Source of the DNA: Nocardia anaemiae NBRC 100462 | Lineage (GTDB): Bacteria; Actinomycetota; Actinomycetes; Mycobacteriales; Mycobacteriaceae | DNA length: 64,000 nt | Direction of reading: 5' to 3' | NCBI RefSeq assembly: GCF_001612725.1 | Contig: NZ_BDAZ01000008.1 | Span: 62,001 to 126,000 of the forward strand | In this document: positions 48,957-57,900 of the stretch, one piece after another | Numbering within the stretch: position 1 is the stretch's first letter | How the letters are laid out: each line of letters starts with the position of its first letter | The notes under the pieces: generated by a model | Seen by the model: the letters and a program-made list of their open reading frames with translations, nothing else | What the model was told of the DNA's origin: nothing | The model's database searches: none | Position numbers and translations under genes: made by a program

Positions 48957-50177
48957 TCAGCGCATTACACCGGTATGCCCGGTGCAGTAACGGCCCGGCT
49001 GCGGCCAGATGGTGAGCCCATGCGCACCACGCCCAACAGGTATGCGCGCCAACAGGTTCCAGTTCTCGATATCGATCGCGTACACCTCAGCATGGTGTCG
49101 CCCCGACACCCAGAAAACCCGCCCGTCCGCCGACAGATTGCCCATATCCGGACTGCCACCGCCCGGGATGAACCACTTGTGCACCAACCTGTTCGCGGCG
49201 AAATCCCAGACCGAGATGCTGCCCTCGTGCCGGTTGGTGATCAACATCTGTTTGGAGTCGCGGGTGACGTAGAGGCCGTGCGCACCTTTGCCGGTCGGCA
49301 CGAAACCGGTGTTCTCCCATGACGATGCGTCGATGGTGTACATGCCGTCCGCGACCATATCGGCGATGAAGAAGGTGCGTCCGTCCGGGGAGAGCTTGAC
49401 GTCCTGCGGCTTGCCGGCACGCCCGCCCGGCAGATCGATCATCTTGACCACCTTGCGTTCGGCCACATCGAAGACCAGCATGCGGCCGATGAATTCACAA
49501 CTGGCCAGGGCGAATCGACCGTCGGCTGTGAAGTCCATATGGTCGACGCCCGCGCAGTCGGGCACCGCGAGCGAGTGCACCTTCTGCCAGGTGTGCGGAT
49601 CGTAGAAGTCCAGCGACTTATCCGCCTCGGCGACGACGAGCGCGTATTGCCCATCCGGCGTGTAGTACATGTTGTAGGGGTCGCGCACGGGGAAGGGCTC
49701 GCCGGGTTTGCCGGTGCGCGGATCGATCGGCAGCAGGGTGCCCCCGCCGATCGGCAGATCATTGGTGACATACAGCGTCTGCATGTCATAGGACGGGACC
49801 ACATGCTGGGGCTCCCGACCACCCGCCGGGAAATTGTCGATCACCCGGAAGGTCGCCGGGTCGATCACGGTAACCGAATGCGATTCGCTGTTCGGCACGT
49901 AGACCAGGGGCCGATGGTCGGACACCGTCGGGCTCAACTCCCGGTTCGCGGCATAGACGTCGGTCGGTGACAGCGGCGGCGGCATGCCGGGTAGCAGATT
50001 CTCCAGATGCGGCGGCGCCGCGCTGGTCGGGGCGGCGGCGGTAGTGGGTGGCGCAGTGGTCACACCCACCGATCCGGCCTTGCTCGGGGCGCACCCCGCG
50101 ACCGTCACGAGGACGGTCAGCGAGGCGAGCAATGGTGCGCAGCTTCGGTGATTGCGCTGTCGTTTCACGCGTCGCAC
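48957..50177 (-). CDS. Beta-propeller lipoprotein (YVTN/YncE type)
   Basis: Exported lipoprotein of 406 residues. A basic N terminus and hydrophobic stretch end in the lipobox VAGC, so the mature protein is lipid-anchored outside the membrane, followed by a Thr/Ala/Pro-rich spacer. Residues about 85-395 contain repeated blade motifs of the YVTN type (PLVYVPNSESHSVTVIDPATFRVIDNFP; LYVTRDSKQMLITNRHEGSISVWDF), giving a predicted seven-bladed propeller. Such proteins often bind other proteins or metals; the ligand is unknown. GTG start with no clear ribosome binding site. Confidence 0.86.
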   Translation of the reverse strand: MRRVKRQRNHRSCAPLLASLTVLVTVAGCAPSKAGSVGVTTAPPTTAAAPTSAAPPHLENLLPGMPPPLSPTDVYAANRELSPTVSDHRPLVYVPNSESHSVTVIDPATFRVIDNFPAGGREPQHVVPSYDMQTLYVTNDLPIGGGTLLPIDPRTGKPGEPFPVRDPYNMYYTPDGQYALVVAEADKSLDFYDPHTWQKVHSLAVPDCAGVDHMDFTADGRFALASCEFIGRMLVFDVAERKVVKMIDLPGGRAGKPQDVKLSPDGRTFFIADMVADGMYTIDASSWENTGFVPTGKGAHGLYVTRDSKQMLITNRHEGSISVWDFAANRLVHKWFIPGGGSPDMGNLSADGRVFWVSGRHHAEVYAIDIENWNLLARIPVGRGAHGLTIWPQPGRYCTGHTGVMR

Positions 50178-50332
50178 CGTGCCAGGAGGTGGTGAAGACG
50201 AGATGACATGGGTGCGAAGCCTAGGCGGTGCCGCCCGGATTCCACAGCAATCCCCGCCAGGGCGCGACGGATTGCCCGAATCATCCGAAAATGCCTACTC
50301 GGACAGTCGATTTTCCATTTGCCGCCAGATAA

Positions 50333-51682
50333 CTATCCGGCGTCGGAGAGTACCCGGTCGAGCGCGTCGACCGCGGCGTCCAGTTCCGACTCGGTAACGG
50401 TGAGCGGCGGCCGGAACCGGATGCCGCGTTCGCCGGTGCCGAGAATCAGCACATGCTCGCGTTCGCGCAGTGCGGTCAGCACCTCGTCCCGCAGTTCGGT
50501 CGAGGCCAGCGTGATGGCGCACATCAGCCCGCGTCCGCGTGGTTCGGTGACCCGGGGATGGTCGGCCGCGAGCTGTTCCAGCCGCCGCAGCAGGTGCGCG
50601 CCGAGCGGCCGGGACCGCTCGATCAGCTCATCGCGCTCGAACACCTCGAGGATGCGCCGGGTCCGCACCATATCGGTGAGATTGCCGCCCCAGGTGGAAT
50701 TGAGCCGAGAGCTGACCACGAAGACGTTATCGGGCACCTCGTCCACGCGCCCGCCCGCCATGATGCCGCAGACCTGGGTCTTCTTGCCGAACACGACGAT
50801 ATCGGGCTCGAGCCCGAGTTGTTGGTAGGCCCAGGTGGTTCCGGTCATGCCGACGCCGGTCTGCACCTCGTCCAGGATGAACAGCGCGTCGTTCTCGTGA
50901 CAGAGCCGCTGCACGGCCTGCAGGAATTCCGGGCGCATATGCCGGTCGCCGCCCTCGCCCTGGATCGGCTCGGCGATGAAACACGCTATATCCTGCGGGT
51001 TTTCGGCGAATGCGCGGCGCGCCTGGTCGAGTGCGTGTGCTTCGGCGGCGGCGATGTCGACGCCGGTTGCCAGGAACGGCGCATCAATGCGGGGCCAATC
51101 GAATTTGGGGAAGCGGGCCGTCTTCACCGGATCGGTATTGGTCAGCGACATGGTGTAGCCGGTGCGGCCGTGGAACGCTCCGGTCAAGTGCAGCACCTTG
51201 GTGCCGAGTTCCGGTGCGCGCCCGTGCGATTCGTTGTGCCTGCTCTTCCAGTCGAACGCGACCTTGAGCGCGTTCTCGACCGCTAGTCCGCCGCCGTCGA
51301 TGAAGAACAGGTGCGGTAGCCGGGGATCGCCGAGCACCCGCACGAAAGTCTCTACGAAGCGGGCCATTTCGACGGTGTAGATATCGGAGTTGCTCGGCTT
51401 GTTGAGCGCCGCGACGCTCAGTTCGGCCCGGAACTCCTCGTCCTCGGCCAAGGCGGGATGGTTCATGCCAAGGGCATTCGAGGCGAAGAAGCCGAACATA
51501 TCGAGGTAGGAGCTGCCGTCGCGTTCATCGACGATCCGGCAGCCACGGGATTTCCGTAGATCCAGCACCAGGTCGAATCCGTCGGCGAGGATGTGCGCCG
51601 ACAGGATCTCGTGTACCCGGGAGGCGGGGGCGACCGGTGCAGTGCCACTCCCCGCGCGGGTGCGCTCCAGTTCGATGGTCAC
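50333..51682 (-). CDS. lat: L-lysine 6-aminotransferase
   Basis: Class III PLP aminotransferase of 449 residues that transfers the epsilon-amino group of lysine to 2-oxoglutarate, yielding aminoadipate semialdehyde (which cyclises to piperideine-6-carboxylate). Diagnostic segments are HLFFIDGGGLAVENALKVAFDWK, GAFHGRTGYTMSLTNTDP, FILDEVQTGVGMTGTTWAYQ and VVFGKKTQVCGIMAGGR, where the Lys binds PLP. The order lat-lrpA-pcd is the same as in M. tuberculosis (Rv3290c onward). The GTG start has a -10-like TACCCT six bases upstream. Confidence 0.95.
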   Translation of the reverse strand: MTIELERTRAGSGTAPVAPASRVHEILSAHILADGFDLVLDLRKSRGCRIVDERDGSSYLDMFGFFASNALGMNHPALAEDEEFRAELSVAALNKPSNSDIYTVEMARFVETFVRVLGDPRLPHLFFIDGGGLAVENALKVAFDWKSRHNESHGRAPELGTKVLHLTGAFHGRTGYTMSLTNTDPVKTARFPKFDWPRIDAPFLATGVDIAAAEAHALDQARRAFAENPQDIACFIAEPIQGEGGDRHMRPEFLQAVQRLCHENDALFILDEVQTGVGMTGTTWAYQQLGLEPDIVVFGKKTQVCGIMAGGRVDEVPDNVFVVSSRLNSTWGGNLTDMVRTRRILEVFERDELIERSRPLGAHLLRRLEQLAADHPRVTEPRGRGLMCAITLASTELRDEVLTALREREHVLILGTGERGIRFRPPLTVTESELDAAVDALDRVLSDAG

Positions 51683-51688
51683 ATCAGT

Positions 51689-51721
51689 AGGGTACGAAAA
51701 TCTTTACGAAAATTCTACGAA
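51689..51721 (-). promoter_or_regulatory. lat promoter with three TACGAA direct repeats
   Basis: On the plus strand TACGAA occurs at 51693, 51705 and 51716, 12 and 11 bases apart, so the repeats fall on one helix face. TACCCT on the minus strand (51689-51694) is a -10 candidate. The repeats cover the -10 to -35 region, and Lrp-family proteins typically bind such phased arrays. Confidence 0.5.
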
Positions 51722-51746
51722 GTAACGGACTAATTACGGCCGAAGG

Positions 51747-52199
51747 CTACCTGTCGTAGAATGTCTGCAAGATGATGGTGCTTCGGGTTCGCACGTTGGC
51801 GGTCGCCCTGATCTCCTGCAGCAACTGCTCGAGGTGCCGAGGAGAGGCCACCCGTACCAGCAACACGTAACTCTCGTCACCGGCCACCGAGTGGCATGCC
51901 TCGATTCCCGGGATATGTTGCAGCACGGCGGGCGCGTCATCGGGTTGCGAGGGGTCGAGAGGAGTGATGGCGACGAATGCCGACAACAGTTGCCCGAGCG
52001 CCTCTGGATCGACATGTGCGGTGTAGCCACGGATTACCCCGCGCGCCTCTAGTCTGCGGACCCGCGATTGCACAGCCGAGACCGATAAGCTCGCCTTTTC
52101 GGCCAGATTCGACAGGGTGGCGCGACCATCGGCCATCAGTTCACGAATCAGCAGGCGATCGATGTCATCGAGTACGGGTCTTGCCGGTGTATCCGCCAT
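51747..52199 (-). CDS. lrpA: Lrp/AsnC-family regulator
   Basis: Feast/famine regulator of 150 residues. The N-terminal helix-turn-helix (DDIDRLLIRELMADGRATLSNLAEKASLSVSAVQSRVRRLEARGVIRGY) is followed by the RAM effector domain. It matches the mycobacterial LrpA that accompanies lat and that responds to amino acids and starvation. It lies directly upstream of lat and divergent from pcd, and is the likely regulator of both. Phased TACGAA repeats in the lat promoter are a plausible target. Confidence 0.92.
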   Translation of the reverse strand: MADTPARPVLDDIDRLLIRELMADGRATLSNLAEKASLSVSAVQSRVRRLEARGVIRGYTAHVDPEALGQLLSAFVAITPLDPSQPDDAPAVLQHIPGIEACHSVAGDESYVLLVRVASPRHLEQLLQEIRATANVRTRSTIILQTFYDR

Positions 52200-52308
52200 C
52201 AGCGAAGGCTAACCCAGCGGCGGCTACTCGTGGCGAAAACTTTTCCTCCTTAACCCACCGTATCCATCCGATACTGTTCGCAGACCCAAAGTTACAGCGG
52301 AGCAACCG

Positions 52309-53838
52309 ATGACAGACACCCTCGACGACCAACTGACCAAGGACCTGACCACGCGCGCGGCCGAACTGCTGCACACACTCGGGGCGCAGACACCGGTCGC
52401 TGGCGAACTGACCGCGCGGACACCGATCACCGGTGGCACGCTCATGACCCTGCCCGCCGATTCCCTCGACGACGCGGATGCGGCGATCGGGCGGGCGGCG
52501 GCGGCCTTCCGCGGCTGGCGCACCGTTCCCGCGCCGGTGCGGGCCGGGGTGGTGCGGCGACTGGCCGAACTGCTCACCGCGCACAAGGCCGAACTCGGCG
52601 AACTGGTCACCCTGGAGGCGGGGAAGATCGGTGCCGAAGCCGTCGGCGAGGTGCAGGAAATGATCGATATCTGCGAGTTCGCGATCGGGCTTTCGCGCCA
52701 GCTGTACGGCAAGACCATGCCCTCGGAGCGGCCCGGACATCGGCTGATGGAGACCTGGCATCCGCTCGGCGTGGTCGGGGTGATCTCGGCGTTCAACTTC
52801 CCGGTCGCGGTGTGGGCGTGGAATACCGCGGTCGCGCTGGTCTGCGGCGACACGGTGGTGTGGAAGCCGTCGGAGACGACACCGCTGACGGCGCTGGCCT
52901 GCCATACGCTGCTGCGCCGCGCGGCGGCCGATGTCGGCGCGGATCCCGAAGTGCACCAGCTGATTCAAGGTGGCGCGGAGGTGGGATCCCGGCTGGTCGA
53001 CGACGAACGGGTGGCGCTGGTGAGCGCGACCGGTTCGGTGCGGATGGGCCGCATGGTGGCGCCGCGGGTGGCCGCTCGGTTCGGGCGTTGCTTGCTGGAG
53101 TTGGGCGGTAATAACGGCGCGATCGTCACGCCAACAGCGGATTTGGAGCTGGCGGCGCGCGGCATTGTCTTCGCGGCGGCGGGCACGGCCGGACAGCGCT
53201 GTACGACATTGCGTCGGCTGATCGTGCACGCCGATGTCGTCGGGCCGCTGCTGGATCGCGTGGCCGGGGCATATCGGCAACTGCGCGTGGGCAATCCGCT
53301 CGACGACGGTGTGCTCGTCGGACCACTGATCAACGGCCGCGCCTACGAAGGGATGCGTGCCGCGATCGATCGCGCGCTCGGCGATGGCGGCGAATTGGTC
53401 TGCGGCGGTGAGCGAGTCGACGGCTTCGGCGACGACGCCTTCTACGTGCGTCCCGCGATCGTGCGGATGCCCGCCCAGACCGCCGTGGTCCGCGAGGAAA
53501 CCTTCGCGCCGATCCTCTACGTGCTGACCTACCGCGACTTCGACGCCGCCATCAACCTGCACAACGGTGTGCCGCAAGGCCTTTCCTCGGCCGTCTTCAC
53601 CGCCGACCAGCGCGAAGCCGAACGCTTCCTCGCCGCCGACGGCTCCGACTGCGGCATAGCCAACGTCAATATCGGCACCTCCGGCGCGGAAATCGGCGGC
53701 GCGTTCGGCGGCGAGAAGCACACCGGCGGCGGCCGCGAATCCGGATCGGACTCGTGGAAGGCATACATGCGACGGGCAACCAACACCGTGAACTACTCCG
53801 ATCAGCTGCCACTGGCCCAGGGCATCCAATTCGGCTGA
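52309..53838 (+). CDS. pcd: Aminoadipate semialdehyde / piperideine-6-carboxylate dehydrogenase
   Basis: NAD(P)-dependent aldehyde dehydrogenase of 509 residues, ALDH7-like. The cofactor-binding motif FNFPVAVWAWN, the catalytic Glu in LELGGNNGAI, the catalytic Cys in GTAGQRCTTLRRLIVH, and the terminal GGAFGGEKHTGGGRESGSDSWKAYMRR are all present. With Lat it converts lysine to alpha-aminoadipate. No cephamycin or other beta-lactam genes are in the window, so a lysine-catabolic or stress role is likelier. It is divergent from lrpA across 109 bp. Confidence 0.92.
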   Translation: MTDTLDDQLTKDLTTRAAELLHTLGAQTPVAGELTARTPITGGTLMTLPADSLDDADAAIGRAAAAFRGWRTVPAPVRAGVVRRLAELLTAHKAELGELVTLEAGKIGAEAVGEVQEMIDICEFAIGLSRQLYGKTMPSERPGHRLMETWHPLGVVGVISAFNFPVAVWAWNTAVALVCGDTVVWKPSETTPLTALACHTLLRRAAADVGADPEVHQLIQGGAEVGSRLVDDERVALVSATGSVRMGRMVAPRVAARFGRCLLELGGNNGAIVTPTADLELAARGIVFAAAGTAGQRCTTLRRLIVHADVVGPLLDRVAGAYRQLRVGNPLDDGVLVGPLINGRAYEGMRAAIDRALGDGGELVCGGERVDGFGDDAFYVRPAIVRMPAQTAVVREETFAPILYVLTYRDFDAAINLHNGVPQGLSSAVFTADQREAERFLAADGSDCGIANVNIGTSGAEIGGAFGGEKHTGGGRESGSDSWKAYMRRATNTVNYSDQLPLAQGIQFG

Positions 53839-53996
53839 GCCGCAACCCGCGCCGCCCTCCGGCGATGTCGTCCCAGTGAACAGCGACCGCGCCGAATAGC
53901 GCGAGGCGCGGGCTTTGCGCGCCGCTCACCCATGCGCGGCAGAGCGAATAATCGCTCGCGCGGACCAGCAGCATCGACGTAACGTTGCTCGTACGA

Positions 53997-54070
53997 CGCA
54001 GGGCGGAGCAGCTAGGTAGCTCGCTGGGCTCATAATCCAGAGGTCGCAGGTTCGAATCCTGCCCCTGCCA
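53997..54070 (+). tRNA. Initiator-like tRNA-Met (CAU) with unusual positions
   Basis: Cloverleaf of 74 nt. The acceptor is CGCAGGG/CCCTGCC with C1 opposite C72 (no pair, an initiator trait), the D stem GAGC/GCTC, the anticodon loop CTCATAA with CAU, the T arm GCAGG-TTCGAAT-CCTGC and discriminator A73. CCA is not encoded. Deviations: position 8 is C instead of the near-universal U, and the third of the initiator G-C pairs (31-39) is G-U. The body otherwise matches actinobacterial tRNA-fMet. Confidence 0.85.
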
Positions 54071-54078
54071 CTGTGGTT

Positions 54079-54119
54079 CAGGCCGGTCGGTTCCAAACCG
54101 ACTGGCCTGGACGGTTTTT
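54079..54119 (+). terminator. Intrinsic terminator of the tRNA gene
   Basis: CAGGCC-G-GTCGGTT pairs with AACCGAC-T-GGCCTG around a CCA loop, with one G-T wobble. A short GACGG and then TTTTT (54115-54119) follow. Confidence 0.85.
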
Positions 54120-54244
54120 GTCGCTGCGCGTTATGCGGCGAGTCGCCGGGAGTGTCGGTAACGGGATGTATGCCAGGCCGATTGAGCGAGTAGTCCAGGC
54201 ACCGAAACCTTCAGACCGGCCTGGCAGCGTCTCAGTAGGGGAAC

Positions 54245-54736
54245 ATGAGTACTCGCTTCACCACCTTCGTCGGCACGGGCATCGCCTTCGCGGGTGCGCT
54301 CACACTGCTTCTCAGCGGTTGCGCGCCGCAATCGAGCGGACCCGGACTCACCGCGGCGACGGCGTCGGTCACCACGTCCAAGGTCACCTCGACACCGGCT
54401 CCGACAACGTCGCCGCAGCCGATCACGACTACCGCAGCTCCGACGACCACGTCGGTATCGCCGCCTACGGCGGCCCCAGCAGCACCCGCACCGATTGCCT
54501 CGGCGGCTCCCACCACGTACCAACCACCGGCAGTAGCCGCCCCGCTCGCACAATCCCAGCAGAGCTGCGGCGACGACTCATACCTCAACTCGGACAACCA
54601 ATGTGTCCACCGTCCCCAGTCCGCACCCGCCGCCCCGCCTGGAGCCACCGCCCGCTGCTCCGACGGCACCTACAGCTATAGCCAGCATCGGTCGGGCACC
54701 TGCTCCCATCACGGTGGCGTAGCCGCCTGGTTGTAG
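54245..54736 (+). CDS. Secreted lipoprotein with DUF3761-like C terminus
   Basis: Protein of 163 residues. The signal peptide ends in LLLSGC, a lipobox, so the mature protein is probably membrane-anchored outside the cell. A Thr/Ser/Pro/Ala-rich stalk of about 75 residues (a candidate for glycosylation) follows. The C terminus contains C-G-D-D-S-Y and the motif CSDGTYSYSQHRSGTCSHHGGVAAWL, the DUF3761 pattern of a small Cys- and His-containing secreted domain. Function unknown. AGGGGA precedes the ATG. Confidence 0.82.
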   Translation: MSTRFTTFVGTGIAFAGALTLLLSGCAPQSSGPGLTAATASVTTSKVTSTPAPTTSPQPITTTAAPTTTSVSPPTAAPAAPAPIASAAPTTYQPPAVAAPLAQSQQSCGDDSYLNSDNQCVHRPQSAPAAPPGATARCSDGTYSYSQHRSGTCSHHGGVAAWL

Positions 54737-54820
54737 CTCCCGACGGCGAGGCAGCTCATTACCGCTCGCGTGGGCGGGGTCACAGTCCACCTCACATCCT
54801 GCATAGCGCGTGCCCACTCG

Positions 54821-54848
54821 TTGAGCATTAAATTGAGCAGTGTGCTCA
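54821..54848. promoter_or_regulatory. Candidate operator upstream of the oxidoreductase gene
   Basis: TTGAGCA (54821-54827) is repeated at 54833-54839, and the second copy is half of a perfect palindrome TGAGCA-GTG-TGCTCA (54834-54848). Another TGCTCAA occurs at 54906, between this site and the ATG at 54957. This is a likely repressor site; the cognate regulator is not adjacent. Confidence 0.5.
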
Positions 54849-54956
54849 GCGTGTCGCGTATCAGTTGTGCGTTCAGCTCTTCAAGTACAGGATGGCGGCA
54901 AGAAATGCTCAACGAAGCGAAGCGCCCGATCGGCGCATCGCGGACGGGTGGACTAC

Positions 54957-57900
54957 ATGACCGAGCTCGCGGACCGCGAACTGATCCCAGCCCGCTATGA
55001 CCTGGCCGACCGCTACCGCGTCGGCGCGGGCACCGTTGTCCTCACCGGCGTCCAGGCGATCGCTCGACAGCTGGTCGAGCAGCATGTTCGTGATCTGCGC
55101 GCCGGACGCCGGGTCGGCACCTTCGTGTCCGGATATCAGGGCAGCCCGCTGGGCGGCGTCGACAAGATGCTCAGCGGAATGCCGAATGTCTTGGCAGAGC
55201 ACGATATTTCGTTTATCCCCGGTTTGAACGAGGAACTCGCGGCCACCTCGGTGTGGGGCAGCCAGGCGGATCTGCCCGCGGGCGAGGCGACGCATGACGG
55301 CGTTGTCGGCGTCTGGTATGGCAAGGGCCCCGGTCTCGATCGGGCCACGGACGCATTGCGGCACGCCAATATGTACGGCGCGAATGCCCGTGGCGGCGTG
55401 CTGTTGCTGGTCGGCGATGATCCGGCGTCAAAGTCCTCGACCGTGCCGGCGGTGAGTGAGCGATCGTTGGCCGCACTGGGTATTCCGGTGCTGTTTCCGC
55501 GCAATGCGCGCGAGATCATCACCATGGGGCTGCACGGTGTCGCGTTGTCGCGCGCATCGGGATGCCTGGTCGCGCTGAAGATCGTCGCCGACGTGGCCGA
55601 TGGCGCATGGACAGTCGATGGCACGGCCGGCGATATCGCCATCACGGTTCCCGAGATCAACTGGGAAGGAAGGCCATTCGTCTACCGGCAGCGACCGATG
55701 GCCGCGCCGACGGACAGCGTGCTCGCCGAGGCCGATCTGTACGGGCCGCGCTGGAAGATGGTGCAGGCCTACAGCACAGTCAATGAACTCGACGTCATCG
55801 AGGTGAATCCGCCGCATGCCCGCGTCGGAATCGCTGCCACCGGAACCACATTCGATGCCGTGCGCCAGGCACTGATCGATCTCGGCGTAGACGATGACGC
55901 CCTGCATCGCGCCGGGGTGCGACTGCTGCGCATCGGCATGCCGTATCCCATTGCGCCCGAACGGGTCCGGCAGTTCGCCGATGGGTTGGAGCGGATCGTG
56001 GTCGTCGAGGACAAGACCGCGTTCATCGAAACGCAGATCCGCGAAATTCTCTACGGCAGCGCCGATGCGCCGCAGATCATCGGCAAGCGCGATGCCGAGA
56101 ACCGGCCGCTGTTCGCCCAGGACGGCGAGCTCACCTCGGGTCGGATCGTGGCGCCGCTGCGCCGCGCGCTGCAGGGTCGGCTGGAGATGAAACGTCCGTT
56201 GCCGCAACCACTGTCGCTTGCCGTTCTGCCCGCGAAGCGGGCGGCCTATTTCTGCAGCGGCTGCCCGCACAACCGGTCCACCGCCGTGCCGGAAGGGTCG
56301 ATCGCCGGTGGCGGCATCGGCTGCCACACCATGGTGACCATGTCCGGTCGCGAGGACAGCAAGGTGACCGGGCTGACCCAGATGGGCGGCGAGGGTGCAC
56401 AGTGGATCGGGCAGGCCCCGTTCACCTCGGTGCGGCATCTGTTCCAGAACATCGGGGACGGAACGTATTTCCACTCCGGACAGCTGGCCGTGCAGGCCTG
56501 TATCGCCGCGGGCGTGAACATCACCTACAAGCTGCTCTACAACGATGTCGTCGCGATGACCGGCGCGCAGGACGCCGAGGGCGCACTCGCGGTGCCCAAG
56601 CTGACCCACAAACTCACCACCGAGGGTGTGCGGCAGATCATCATCTGCGCCGATGAACCCAAGAAATACCGCAAACGCGACCTCGCCGCCGGAACTCTGC
56701 TCTGGCACCGGGATCGGCTCGACGAAGCCCAGCGCACCCTGCGCGAGATCCCCGGCGTGACCGTGCTCATCTACGACCAGCACTGCGCCGCCGACGCGCG
56801 CCGCCAGCGCAAGCGGGGCACGCTGCCGGTCCGGCGGACCCGGGTGGTCATCAACGAGGCGGTCTGCGAGGGCTGCGGCGATTGCGGTGTCAAGAGCAAC
56901 TGCCTTTCGGTGCAGCCGGTCGATACCGAATTCGGCCGCAAGACCCGCATCGATCAGACCTCCTGCAATACCGACTACAGTTGCATGGACGGCGACTGCC
57001 CCTCGTTCGTCACGGTCGAGCTTCCGGCGAAAGCCGAGAAGCGCAAGGCAACTCGCCACCCCGAGCCGCCGGTATTGCCTGACCTGCCGACCGGCGCTCC
57101 CGCGACGACCCAGAGCGTATTCCTCGCCGGTATCGGCGGTACCGGAATCGTGACGGTCAACCAGGTGCTCGCGACCGCGGCATTGCGCGCCGGATACGAG
57201 GTGGCGAGTCTGGACCAGATCGGCCTGAGTCAGAAGGCCGGACCGGTCGTATCGCACCTGCGCTTCGCGAGCGGCGAATTGGAACCGGCGAACCGCCTTA
57301 CCCCGGGCTCGGCCGACTGCATCGTCGCATTCGACCTGCTCGCCGCCACCGATAACAAGCATCTGGCCTACGGGTCCGAGCAGACCACCTTGTCCGTCGC
57401 GTCGACCAGCAAGACACCGACCGGCGATATGGTCTACGACAAATCCGTCGCGTATCCCGAAGAGCGCGAACTGCTTTCTCGGCTCGAGCAGGTGTCGCGT
57501 TCGGTGCGATCGTTCGACGCGCTGGCCGCGGCCGAGGTGCTGTTCGGCAATACCGCGGCCGCGAATTTCCTGCTCGTCGGCGCCGCCTATCAGATCGGCG
57601 GTCTGCGCATACCCGCCTCGGCGATCGAGGAGGCGATCGAGATCAACGGCGTTGCGGTGCATGCCAATATCGCGGCGTTCCGATGGGGTCGGATGGCGAT
57701 CGCGCGACCGGATGAATTCGCCGCCGCCACTGCACGAAAGACACCAAAGCGTGCCGAGATCGCCATTCCTGCAGAGCTTTTCGATGGTGTCACCGTTGCG
57801 GGAGAGACCAGGCGACTGCTCGAGTTGCGTGCCGTCGAGCTGATCGGCTTCCAGGGTGTGCGCATCGCACGCGATTATGTTCAGACCGTGCAACGCATTT

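Noticed and set aside
53942..53957. GAGCGA-ATAA-TCGCTC inverted repeat before the tRNA
   Set aside because: It could be a terminator for pcd, but there is no T run and it lies 100 bp after the stop; function could not be supported.
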